From assembly GCA_024404495.1 (NCBI GenBank), contig JAKSPT010000023.1, positions 1 to 41,799 on the forward strand: a DNA stretch of 41,799 nucleotides, given 5' to 3'. The stretch comes from Lachnospiraceae bacterium. Its GTDB lineage: Bacteria; Bacillota; Clostridia; Oscillospirales; CAG-272. Under the pieces are notes generated by a model that saw only the letters and a list, made by a program, of their open reading frames with translations, had not been told where the DNA came from and ran no database searches. A program made the translations under genes and the position numbers. Below are positions 32,164 to 40,066 of this stretch, piece by piece. Position 1 is the first letter of the stretch, and each line of letters opens with the position of its first letter.

Positions 32164-35100
32164 AGTTCGGGTCGAACGCAGTTCCGTTCAGGATGAACGC
32201 CTTCATGCGGACGTAGTCGGTGAGGGTCAGCTTGCCGTCGCCGTTGAGGTCGCCCGCCTCGGTGCAGCCCTCTCCGAGAGAGGTGCCGTTTAAGATGTAA
32301 GCTTTCATACGGACGTAGTCGGTCAGCGTGATTTTGCCGTCGCCGTTGACGTCTCCGGTCACGGTGACGGTCAGGGTCTCGACGATCTCGCTTTCGGTGC
32401 CGAGCACGACCTTCATGCCGCTGCCGAGCACGGTCCCGTCGGACAGGGCGGCGCCGTCGCGGTACACGGTGACGAATTCGCCGCCGTTCACGTTCTTTTT
32501 CAGGTCGCCCACCGTCGTTCCGGCGGGAAGTCTGCGGACGAGCCCGCCTTCGATCTTATAGACGTCCGAGGTCAGCCTGTCCGGGATCAGAACGGTGACC
32601 TTGAACTCCGCGGTAAAGTCGCGCGCTCCGGTCACGGTCATCCCTTCGGCATAGCCCCTCCAGCCGAGGAATTCGTAGGAATACCGCGTCGTCGCGGGGA
32701 TCGAGGGGGAAGCGGGCGGGGTGATGCGGGTACCGTAGGGAAGGGTCTCGTCCTTCAGCACCGTGCCGTCCTCCGTGAGGAAGCGGACGCGGTAGCTGTT
32801 TTTCGTTTGGGAGAAGAGAGCCGTAAAGGTCAGGTCATCGGTGACCGTCGTTCCTTCGCTCCAACCGTTCCATCCGGTAAAGGTAAAGGTGAATTCGGCG
32901 GTCGGCGCCATCGTCGGCGCGGCGGGCGCCGGGATCGGATCCCCGAAGAAGAGCGTTTTTCTGTCGATCACCTTTCCGTCGGGCATCAGGAAGGAAACGG
33001 TATAGCCGAGCGGCGGGGTCTCGGTGTCGGTGTGGGAGTCGCCGCAGCGGGTGCAGGTGTGAACGGTATAGCCGCCGTCTCTCTTCGTCGGCGGGACTAC
33101 GGTGTCGGCGTAGTCGTGCCCGAGCGCCGGGATCGCTTCCTCGTAGGAATCGCCGCAGTCGCGGCAGGTATAAACGCACTTGCCGGGGTGTGTGCAGTCT
33201 GCCCCGGTCGTAACGCATTCGTAATGATGTCCGGATTTCGGCAGGCTCTCGGTCTCGACGTATCCGCAGACCGAGCAGGTGCGTACCACGCTGCCCTCCC
33301 GGCTGCAGGTCGGTTCGGTGCGGACCTCGGTCATTTTGTGACCGGTTTTCGGGATGATCTCGGTTCTGGTCTCCTCACAGACCGTGCAGTAGTAAGAGCG
33401 GATGCCCTCTTCGGTGCAGGTCGCTTCTTTCGTGACCGTTGCGGTCTCGCGGTGCGCGGTCTCTTTTTTGACCGTGATCTCCGCGGGCTCTGTCAGGACG
33501 CGCAGGGGCTTGCCGTCGGCACGGAGGAGGGAACCCTCCTTCGGGATCAGCGTGATCTCCTGCGTTCCGATCTCCGCGCTGCGGAGAATCCTGAAGGTGA
33601 GGGTGAACAGGACGGTATCGGCGGTGATCTCACGGGTGAGATCGAGGGTGACGGTCCCGGTCCCGACGTTCAGCGAGACGCCGTTCATACTGTCGGGCGT
33701 CAGAGAGAGGAGGGAAAGCGCGGTTTTGTCGTACCCGAGCAGGAAGGAGCCCTTGCGGAGCCCTCTGCAGTCGGCGACGGTGACGCCGACCGAGACGGTG
33801 TCGTTCCAGAGCCCGGAGGCGGTGCCGCCGACGAGACGGGTGGGCGCGGGATCGGTGACCGTGACGGTGAAGGAAGCGGAGGCGCTGCCGCACGTGACGC
33901 TGACCGTCTGCTCGCCTTCGAGATTTTCGTCGTAACCCGTGACCGTCAGATCGGAAAGGGTGATATCGGCGTCGCTGCCGTCAGCCATCAGCGCGGTGAA
34001 GGTCAGCCCGGTGAGGTCGATCGGCTCTCTCGCACTGCAGTTCAGCTTATCGGGCGGGGTGAGAAGGGTGATCGAGGCAACGCGGTTGTCGGTGTATCTG
34101 AGGAACGTACCGGTCTCAAGGACGGTATGCCCGGGGAGCTCGTCCGGTGCCTCGCCCCCGGTCCATTCCGACCATCCGGTGTCGTAGTAGCGGTGAAGGA
34201 CCTCGGTGCGCTCTCTTTCCTGATAAACGGTCTCAACGTAGGTTTCCTTCAGGAACCAGAAATCCGGGAAATCACAGAGCGGATCGCCGCGGTGGCGGTA
34301 CGCCTGCTGCTCGCCCATATCGTGCAGAGTCGAGGTCTCCAGCTCGTAATTCAGCGTGATCTCGTCGTAGCCGACGGTCTTGCCGTACTCGATCGAGTCG
34401 ACCATGTCGCCGCCGTTGTAAATATTGTGATAGTGGAAATAGACGTAGTATTTCGTGCGGGAGAGGACGCGGACGGTGTCCGATTCGGCGACATCTTCGG
34501 TCGACGTCTTTTCCTCGCCGTATTCGCCGTAGAGGTATTCGACCTCGGTCACGAGATTTTCCTCGGGATCGGGCTCGTCCTCCGCGAGCGCGTAACGGGT
34601 GCGGGTGCGGAAGAGGGAGGCTTCCTCGGTCGTGCGGATCGCGCCCGGTTCGGGGTCGGGCAGAACGGTCAGCCACGGGGAGGACGTGAGCGGCGCGGTC
34701 TTCGGCAGGACGACGACCTCTGCGGAGTCGGAAACGCCGTCGAGCGAAACGGTAAGCGTCGCTTTTCCGACCGCCTTCGCGGTCAGCATTCCGTTTGCGG
34801 CGGTAAAAACGTCGGGATCGGAGGAAAGGCAGGAGAGCATTTCCACCGTGGTGTCCTCCGGGGTGATCTCACAGGGGAAGGGAACGGCGCTCCCCTCCTC
34901 GACCACGATCGCGGGGGGAAGAACGATGCTTTCCGCGAGGACCGGGCGAAGGAAGCGGACGTAGCGGAGGGAGATCCATCCCTCGGTCCCGAGATACGTG
35001 ACCTTGCCCCAATCGCCGCTGACCTCGCTGACACGGAGCTCTGTGTCGTGGGGAATGACGGCAAGCGGGGAGGCGTTCGACGCGGGGGCGCTTCTGAGGT

Positions 35101-35863
35101 TCAGACCGGAGGCGGAGGTGACCGCATAATATCCGGTCGAATAGTCGTCGCGCTCGTAGTTCGGGGTCGCGTAGCAGAGGATCTGCTGATCGGTCAGATC
35201 GTAGTATTTGTACCGGACGACGCCGGTTCCCGAGTTGCCCTCGATGGTATAGACTCTGTTGTTCCACACGCCGCATACGATGCCGATGTGGCTGAAGGTG
35301 GTCGTCATATTCTCGTAGGGCCAATCCCAATGGATGAAGATGAGGTCGCCGCGCTGCGGCGTATATTCGGTTCTTGAGCAGCGGATGCCGTACTGTCTCA
35401 GCACGTTCTGGTTTTCGCTGTTGAGCCACGGATCGAAGAAATAGTGAACGGTCGCGTTCTTCGCGTAGAACGGGACGTCAACGGTGGACTGCTTCGCGAT
35501 GATGCTCGTCGGGATCCCTGCCTGATCGGCACACCAGGAGACGAACATCGCGCACCACGCGCCGTATTCCAGACCCGGTGCGTACCATGCGCCGAATTTG
35601 GTCCAGCCGCCCTGCGCGGCGTAGCCGAGTTCCCCCTCGGCGGCTGCGATCAGCCCCTCGATCTGCTTGTTGGACGTGACCGGCATCCCTTCGGGCAGTG
35701 AGGAGGGAATGCCCGCTCCGAAGGTGCGGACACCGTCCCGGACCTCGTCGGCGACAGGACCCGGAGTCTCGACTCCGGTGAGCGCCGCGGTCCCGAACGG
35801 CAGAGCGGAAACGGCAAGGAGAAGGGCTTCCGCCGCCGCGATGATTCTTGTTTTCAGGTTCAT
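32162..35863 (-). CDS. secreted CHAP peptidoglycan hydrolase with SH3b, cohesin-like and dockerin modules
   Basis: A 1233-residue secreted protein. Signal peptide (1-25) is followed by a CHAP domain (about 65-235; Cys104 in YGAWCAMF, His192 in FSHIG, Asn210), an SH3b domain (248-304), a Big_2-like Ig domain (311-385), an unassigned region (395-590), an Ig-like domain (598-670), a cohesin-like domain (673-797), four Cys-x-x-Cys modules (803-950), two InlB-like repeats (953-1140) and a two-repeat type I dockerin (1170-1233). It should cut peptidoglycan amide bonds or cross-bridges outside the cell. No membrane anchor is seen, so retention would depend on SH3b or dockerin contacts. The ATG at 35863 follows GGAGGG. 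The gene is alone, with its own promoter and terminator. Confidence 0.9.
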   Translation of the reverse strand: MNLKTRIIAAAEALLLAVSALPFGTAALTGVETPGPVADEVRDGVRTFGAGIPSSLPEGMPVTSNKQIEGLIAAAEGELGYAAQGGWTKFGAWYAPGLEYGAWCAMFVSWCADQAGIPTSIIAKQSTVDVPFYAKNATVHYFFDPWLNSENQNVLRQYGIRCSRTEYTPQRGDLIFIHWDWPYENMTTTFSHIGIVCGVWNNRVYTIEGNSGTGVVRYKYYDLTDQQILCYATPNYERDDYSTGYYAVTSASGLNLRSAPASNASPLAVIPHDTELRVSEVSGDWGKVTYLGTEGWISLRYVRFLRPVLAESIVLPPAIVVEEGSAVPFPCEITPEDTTVEMLSCLSSDPDVFTAANGMLTAKAVGKATLTVSLDGVSDSAEVVVLPKTAPLTSSPWLTVLPDPEPGAIRTTEEASLFRTRTRYALAEDEPDPEENLVTEVEYLYGEYGEEKTSTEDVAESDTVRVLSRTKYYVYFHYHNIYNGGDMVDSIEYGKTVGYDEITLNYELETSTLHDMGEQQAYRHRGDPLCDFPDFWFLKETYVETVYQERERTEVLHRYYDTGWSEWTGGEAPDELPGHTVLETGTFLRYTDNRVASITLLTPPDKLNCSAREPIDLTGLTFTALMADGSDADITLSDLTVTGYDENLEGEQTVSVTCGSASASFTVTVTDPAPTRLVGGTASGLWNDTVSVGVTVADCRGLRKGSFLLGYDKTALSLLSLTPDSMNGVSLNVGTGTVTLDLTREITADTVLFTLTFRILRSAEIGTQEITLIPKEGSLLRADGKPLRVLTEPAEITVKKETAHRETATVTKEATCTEEGIRSYYCTVCEETRTEIIPKTGHKMTEVRTEPTCSREGSVVRTCSVCGYVETESLPKSGHHYECVTTGADCTHPGKCVYTCRDCGDSYEEAIPALGHDYADTVVPPTKRDGGYTVHTCTRCGDSHTDTETPPLGYTVSFLMPDGKVIDRKTLFFGDPIPAPAAPTMAPTAEFTFTFTGWNGWSEGTTVTDDLTFTALFSQTKNSYRVRFLTEDGTVLKDETLPYGTRITPPASPSIPATTRYSYEFLGWRGYAEGMTVTGARDFTAEFKVTVLIPDRLTSDVYKIEGGLVRRLPAGTTVGDLKKNVNGGEFVTVYRDGAALSDGTVLGSGMKVVLGTESEIVETLTVTVTGDVNGDGKITLTDYVRMKAYILNGTSLGEGCTEAGDLNGDGKLTLTDYVRMKAFILNGTAFDPN
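33014..33457 (-). repeat. four Cys-x-x-Cys surface modules
   Basis: Residues 803-950 of the CHAP protein hold four units of about 35-40 residues. Each has a single Cys, then Cys-x-x-Cys, then a Gly-His pair in most units (CTVC, CSVC, CRDC, CTRC). They resemble zinc-ribbon-like repeats on clostridial surface proteins. Metal binding is inferred. Confidence 0.7.
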
Positions 35864-35924
35864 AATACCCTCCGTTCTGCGGGTAAAAAACAATTTCCGA
35901 CCATACAAACACTTCTATACTTTA

Positions 35925-35953
35925 ATTATAGCACGGGTATGGACAATTTTCAA
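35925..35953 (-). promoter_or_regulatory. promoter of the CHAP-dockerin gene
   Basis: On the minus strand TTGAAA (35948-35953) and TATAAT (35925-35930) are separated by 17 nt. The leader is about 55 nt. Confidence 0.85.
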
Positions 35954-36235
35954 CAATTTCCGATAGGGAAAGGTGACGAATTTTTTCCTTTCCTTTTGCT
36001 CATTTCCACGAAAACCGCGGCGGCACCGGTCGCCGCTGCGACAGCACGAGCACTCATCTGCGAGAAAGAGAAAGGCTGTTGGTATGGGACACCTCATCCA
36101 CCGCGTCAGCGGTGGATGAGGTGTCCCATAGAGAGAAAGGAAACGGAAGAGAACGAGGCGAAACTCTGTAGGGCAACGGCTGCGGGAAGAGGATCGGAGA
36201 CAAACGCCGATAAGCCAAAAGATTGCGTTCCGCTC
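35954..36235. other. gene-free region between CHAP gene and rlmA
   Basis: Apart from the palindrome at 36083-36130 this holds purine-rich DNA on the plus strand. An open frame continues upstream of rlmA from 35939, but it has no ribosome site and runs through the palindrome, so it is not a gene. I see no RNA gene here. Confidence 0.5.
36083..36130. repeat. perfect 48-bp palindrome, REP/MITE-like
   Basis: Two 22-nt arms (36083-36104 and 36109-36130) are exactly complementary around the loop GTCA. The arms contain CACCTCATCCACC. No T-run follows, so it is not a terminator. Similar but non-identical flanks lie on each side (GAGAAAGAGAAAGG at 36062-36075 and GAGAGAAAGGAAAC from 36131). It resembles dispersed palindromic repeats I associate with clostridial genomes; that link is from memory and untested. 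Confidence 0.75.
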
Positions 36236-36264
36236 TTGCCTTCTTCAAAAAAGAATGCTATAAT
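36236..36264 (+). promoter_or_regulatory. promoter of rlmA
   Basis: TTGCCT (36236-36241) and TATAAT (36259-36264) with a 17-nt spacer lie 28 nt before the rlmA ATG. The -10 box is perfect and the -35 box weak. Confidence 0.7.
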
Positions 36265-36292
36265 AGAAAAAAACGAAACGAGGATCCGAACG

Positions 36293-37108
36293 ATGGAATC
36301 CGCCCTTTGCTGCCCCGTCTGCGGCAGACCCCTGACCTTTACGGAAAAGACCGCGTCCTGCGAAAACGGACACGGCTACGACCGCGCGAAAAGCGGCTAT
36401 ATCAACCTGCTCCTTTCCCAGCGCTCGGGGGAGCGCGTTCACGGCGACGATATCGGTATGGTGCGGGCAAGAAAGCGCTTTCTTGACGGGGGATGGTATC
36501 TTCCCCTTGCCGGAAAAGTGACGGAGCTGCTGCCCGGCGGTCTTCCTTCCGGTCTGCCCCTTCTCGACGCAGGCTGCGGCGAGGGATGGTACACCGAAAA
36601 GCTCCGTCTCGCCTCCGGGCGTGAGACTTACGGGATCGACGTTTCCAAAGAGGCGGTCAACCTCGCCTCCAAACGCGATAAGGGCAGCCTATACGCCGTC
36701 GCGAGCGTGTTTTCGCTCCCGTTCGCGTCCGGTTCGGTCGGGATCGTGACCAATCTTTTCGCCCCGCTCGCGGCGGCGGAATATCTCCGCGTGCTCGCGC
36801 CGGGCGGATATCTTCTCAAGGTGATGCCCGACAAACGGCATCTGTACGAGCTGAAAACGGCGATCTACGACAGCGTTTACGAGACCGAGACCGACGAAAC
36901 GGTCCCCGCGGGCTTTTCGCTGATAACGAAGGAGCGCCTTTCGTTCCGCGTCTCCCTGCCCGATCACGAAACGGTCGCCGACCTGTTTTCCATGACGCCA
37001 TACGCCCACAACACGACCTCCGCCGACCTGAAAAAGCTCGACGCGCTCGGCGGGATCGAAACCGAATGCGCCTTCGTTCTGATGCTGATGAAAAAGGACG
37101 GGGCTTGA
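36293..37108 (+). CDS. rlmA: 23S rRNA (guanine-N1) methyltransferase, RlmA family
   Basis: A 271-residue SAM-dependent methyltransferase expected to modify G745 or G748 of 23S rRNA. The N-terminal zinc finger has Cys7, Cys10, Cys23 and His27, followed by the family block AKSGYINLL. The SAM-binding motif is LLDAGCGEGWY (89-99). Start is the ATG at 36293 after GAGGAT; the longer upstream frame is discarded because it lacks a ribosome site and crosses the palindrome. RlmA(II) enzymes can confer tylosin resistance, RlmA(I) do not. Which type this is cannot be settled by eye. Confidence 0.9.
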   Translation: MESALCCPVCGRPLTFTEKTASCENGHGYDRAKSGYINLLLSQRSGERVHGDDIGMVRARKRFLDGGWYLPLAGKVTELLPGGLPSGLPLLDAGCGEGWYTEKLRLASGRETYGIDVSKEAVNLASKRDKGSLYAVASVFSLPFASGSVGIVTNLFAPLAAAEYLRVLAPGGYLLKVMPDKRHLYELKTAIYDSVYETETDETVPAGFSLITKERLSFRVSLPDHETVADLFSMTPYAHNTTSADLKKLDALGGIETECAFVLMLMKKDGA

Positions 37109-37139
37109 CCGGGAACGCGAGAAATTCACAAAATATCCC

Positions 37140-37168
37140 TTGCCAAGCGGCGGGAAACGTGCTATAAT
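37140..37168 (+). promoter_or_regulatory. promoter of the apgM-type gene
   Basis: TTGCCA (37140-37145) and TATAAT (37163-37168) with a 17-nt spacer lie 41 nt before the ATG. Confidence 0.82.
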
Positions 37169-37209
37169 ACAATGAATCCATACTTTTTATCTGTCAATGA
37201 GGTACTGAA

Positions 37210-38409
37210 ATGAAATACGCTGTGATCGTTTACGACGGCGCCGCGGACTATCCGATCGAAGAGCTCGGCGGAAAGACCCCCTTTGCCGCAGCCAAAAAGC
37301 CGACGATGGACCTTCTTGCAAAGAAGGCGCTGATCGGCACCGTTTCCAACGTCCCTTCGGATATGGTCCCCGAGAGCGACACCGCCAATCTTGCCATCAT
37401 GTCCTACGATCCGAAGATCCATTCCCACGGGCGCTCCCCCTTGGAAGCGGTCTCGATGGGGCTGACGATGAAGGAAGACGAGATCGCCTTCCGCTGCAAC
37501 GTCGTCACGGTATCGGAGGATGACCTCCCCTATGAAGAAAAGACGATGATCGACCACAGCGCCGACGAGATCACCACCGCCGAGGCGAAGGAGCTGATCC
37601 TCGCCGTGGAGGAAGCCTTCGGAAACGAAGAGCGTCATTTCTACCCCGGCGTCAGCTACCGTCACTGCCTCCTTTGGACGAATCCCCCGAAATACAAGGA
37701 ATTCATGCGTCCGCACGACATCCTCGGTCAGAAGGTGACCTCCTATCTGCCCGACGAGCCCTATCTCTCGCTCTACAAAAAGAGCTACGAGATCCTCAAT
37801 CACCATCCGATCAACGAAGCGCGCCGTGCGAGAGGACTCCGCCCCGCGAACTCGATCTGGCTCTGGTCGCCCGGCGCGAAGCCCGCGCTCCCCTCGTTCT
37901 CCGAAAAGTGGGGACTGAAGAGTGCGGTCATCTCCGCCGTCGACCTCATCAAGGGCATCGGCCTCTGCGCCGGAATGACCTCGATCGACGTGGAGGGTGC
38001 GACCGGAAACGTCCACACCAACTACCGCGGCAAGGCGCAGGCGGGCATCGACGCCTTCAAAAACGGATACGACTACGTCTATATCCACGTCGAGGCGCCC
38101 GACGAATCGGGTCACCGCGCCGAGCTTGACAACAAGATCCTCTCGATCGAGAAGATCGACGCCGAGATCCTCACCCCCGTCTACGAATATCTGAAGAGCA
38201 CGGGCGAGGACTTCCGCATCATGACCCTCCCCGACCATCCGACTCCGATCTGCCGCCGCACGCACACGATCGACCCCGTGCCCTTTATGCTCTACCGCTC
38301 CGACGCGGAGACCGACGGCGCGGATACCTTTACCGAGGAGACCGCGCGCGCGATGGGGCTCTACCTCCCTCACGGCTACGACCTGATGGATCTGATGATC
38401 GTAAAATAA
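37210..38409 (+). CDS. cofactor-independent phosphoglycerate mutase, ApgM type (or homoserine kinase-like)
   Basis: A 399-residue alkaline-phosphatase-superfamily enzyme. The metal/nucleophile residues appear as Asp9 in VYDGAADYP, Ser56 in PESDTANL, Asp298 and His302 in APDESGH, Asp342-His343 in LPDHPTP and His352. The family converts 3- and 2-phosphoglycerate in archaea. In many bacteria this subgroup has been proposed to act as a homoserine kinase, so the reaction is uncertain. The ATG at 37210 follows GAGGT. It has its own promoter and is followed 31 nt later by lepB. Confidence 0.85.
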   Translation: MKYAVIVYDGAADYPIEELGGKTPFAAAKKPTMDLLAKKALIGTVSNVPSDMVPESDTANLAIMSYDPKIHSHGRSPLEAVSMGLTMKEDEIAFRCNVVTVSEDDLPYEEKTMIDHSADEITTAEAKELILAVEEAFGNEERHFYPGVSYRHCLLWTNPPKYKEFMRPHDILGQKVTSYLPDEPYLSLYKKSYEILNHHPINEARRARGLRPANSIWLWSPGAKPALPSFSEKWGLKSAVISAVDLIKGIGLCAGMTSIDVEGATGNVHTNYRGKAQAGIDAFKNGYDYVYIHVEAPDESGHRAELDNKILSIEKIDAEILTPVYEYLKSTGEDFRIMTLPDHPTPICRRTHTIDPVPFMLYRSDAETDGADTFTEETARAMGLYLPHGYDLMDLMIVK

Positions 38410-38440
38410 CCGTTCCGGCACAGCCGGGAAAGGAATCTCT

Positions 38441-39085
38441 ATGGATCAGAATGAAGAAAAAACGACCGCTCCGGGCGATAATCCCGAAACGGATGCTCCC
38501 GTCGGAGAAAACGAGGAAAAGAAGTTCGATCTCCTTTCCGAGATCTTCGACGTCGTCGAGATTTTTGCCGTTGCCGTGGCGTTCACCTTCCTTTGCTTCA
38601 ATTTCGTCTTCCGCGTCGCGATGGTGGACGGTTCCTCGATGAATCAGACGCTGATCGACAGGGAGCGCGTTCTCGTCTGGGAGCTCGGCTATCAGCCGAA
38701 AACCGGCGATATCGTCGTCTGCCAGTCCGAGCGGTACGGGTACGAGACCCCGCTCGTCAAGCGCGTGATCGCGACCGGGGGACAGACCGTTTCGATCGAC
38801 TTTGAAAACTGGAAAGTGACGGTCGACGGAAAAACGCTCGACGAGCCCTACGTCTATCACAAAAACAACCGGAGCATGGACACCGAGGACTACTATGCGC
38901 AGTACACCCTTGACGAAAACGGGGCGTTCACCGTTCCCGCGGGCAAGGTCTTCGTCCTCGGCGACAACCGCAACGGTTCGAGCGACAGCCGCTACGGCGG
39001 GATCGGTCTGATCGACGAACAGCTCGTCACCGGACACGTGATCTTCCGTATCCTCCCGTTCGACAAAATAGGCGCGGTTTCCTGA
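38441..39085 (+). CDS. lepB: signal peptidase I
   Basis: A 214-residue type I signal peptidase. An acidic N-terminal stretch (1-30) precedes one membrane helix (about 38-58), with the catalytic Ser66 in GSSM, Lys107 in PLVKRVIA and the closing box LGDNRNGSSDSR. It removes signal peptides on the outer face of the membrane. The ATG at 38441 follows AAAGGA. The order lepB, rbgA, rnhB is conserved in Bacillota. A terminator follows it, so rbgA may have a separate promoter or rely on read-through. Confidence 0.95.
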   Translation: MDQNEEKTTAPGDNPETDAPVGENEEKKFDLLSEIFDVVEIFAVAVAFTFLCFNFVFRVAMVDGSSMNQTLIDRERVLVWELGYQPKTGDIVVCQSERYGYETPLVKRVIATGGQTVSIDFENWKVTVDGKTLDEPYVYHKNNRSMDTEDYYAQYTLDENGAFTVPAGKVFVLGDNRNGSSDSRYGGIGLIDEQLVTGHVIFRILPFDKIGAVS

Positions 39086-39091
39086 CTGACG

Positions 39092-39127
39092 GAGCCGGTG
39101 CCCCGTGCGGAGCCCGGCTCTTTTCTT
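39092..39127 (+). terminator. Rho-independent terminator after lepB
   Basis: GAGCCGG (39092-39098) and CCGGCTC (39114-39120) form a 7-bp stem with a 15-nt loop, followed by TTTTCTT. Confidence 0.8.
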
Positions 39128-39154
39128 ATGAACTGACTGAAAGGCGGCGATTCT

Positions 39155-40066
39155 ATGCCAACCGATATTATCCAATGGTTTCCCGGTCACATGGCGAAAA
39201 CGCGCCGGATGATCGGCGAAATGCTGCCGCAGATCGACCTCGTGGTCGAACTGCTCGACGCGCGCATCCCCTCCTCCTCTGCCAACCCCGATCTGAAACG
39301 GATGGTGGGAGACAAGCCGATCCTCACGGTTCTGACCAAAAGCTCCCTTGCCGATCCGAATGCCTCCGCGATCTGGCGCTCGTATTTTGAAAAAGAGGGC
39401 CGTCACGTCCTCTTCCTCGATACCGTGACCGGAGAGGGCATGAACCGTCTGCTCCCCGCCGTCACCGAAGCGCTTGCCGATAAGATCGGGCGCAACGAGC
39501 AAAAAGGTATGGCGGGCAGAACGATGAAGCTGATGATCGCGGGGATCCCGAACGTGGGCAAATCCTCGCTCATCAACAAGCTGACCGGAGCGAAAAAAGC
39601 CAAAGTGGAGAACCGTCCGGGCGTCACCCGCGACAAGCAGTGGGTCCCCACCGGGCACGGCTTCGACCTGCTCGACACGCCCGGCGTCCTCTGGCCCAAA
39701 TTCGAGGACAGACGGGTCGGCGAAAACCTCGCGATGACCGGCGCCATCAAGGACGACGTGGTCGAGACCGTTTCCCTCGCGGTGACCCTCGTCGGCAGGC
39801 TCCGTTCCCGCGCGCCCGCCCTCCTTTCTGCAAGATATAAGCTCGGCGAAATGGAAAAGTACGCCGAGCTGAACGACGGCGAGCTCTTTGAGGTCATCGC
39901 CCGCAAACGCGGCTTCCTCGTTTCGGGCGGGGAGATCGACGAGGAACGCTGTGCCTCGGTTCTGCTTGACGAATTCCGTTCGGCAAAGATCGGGCGCGTG
40001 ACCCTCGAGCTTCCGTCCGACGCCGCCGAACCCGTAATTGAGGAGCAAAACGATGCTGACTTATGA
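39155..40066 (+). CDS. rbgA: ribosome biogenesis GTPase RbgA (YlqF)
   Basis: A 303-residue circularly permuted GTPase for late assembly of the 50S ribosomal subunit. The permuted motif order is seen: G5-like DARIP (36-40), the G4 position (61-64), G1 GIPNVGKSS (130-138) and G3 DTPG (174-177). The C-terminal ANTAR-like helical domain follows. The G4 motif is TKSS where NKxD is usual, so the guanine-contacting Asn and Asp are replaced. The ATG at 39155 follows AAGG. Its stop overlaps the rnhB start by 14 nt. Confidence 0.93.
   Translation: MPTDIIQWFPGHMAKTRRMIGEMLPQIDLVVELLDARIPSSSANPDLKRMVGDKPILTVLTKSSLADPNASAIWRSYFEKEGRHVLFLDTVTGEGMNRLLPAVTEALADKIGRNEQKGMAGRTMKLMIAGIPNVGKSSLINKLTGAKKAKVENRPGVTRDKQWVPTGHGFDLLDTPGVLWPKFEDRRVGENLAMTGAIKDDVVETVSLAVTLVGRLRSRAPALLSARYKLGEMEKYAELNDGELFEVIARKRGFLVSGGEIDEERCASVLLDEFRSAKIGRVTLELPSDAAEPVIEEQNDADL

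Noticed and set aside
35939..36292. In-frame upstream extension of rlmA
   Set aside because: It crosses the 48-bp palindrome, lacks a ribosome site and is not related to RlmA. The ATG at 36293 has a ribosome site and a promoter just upstream.
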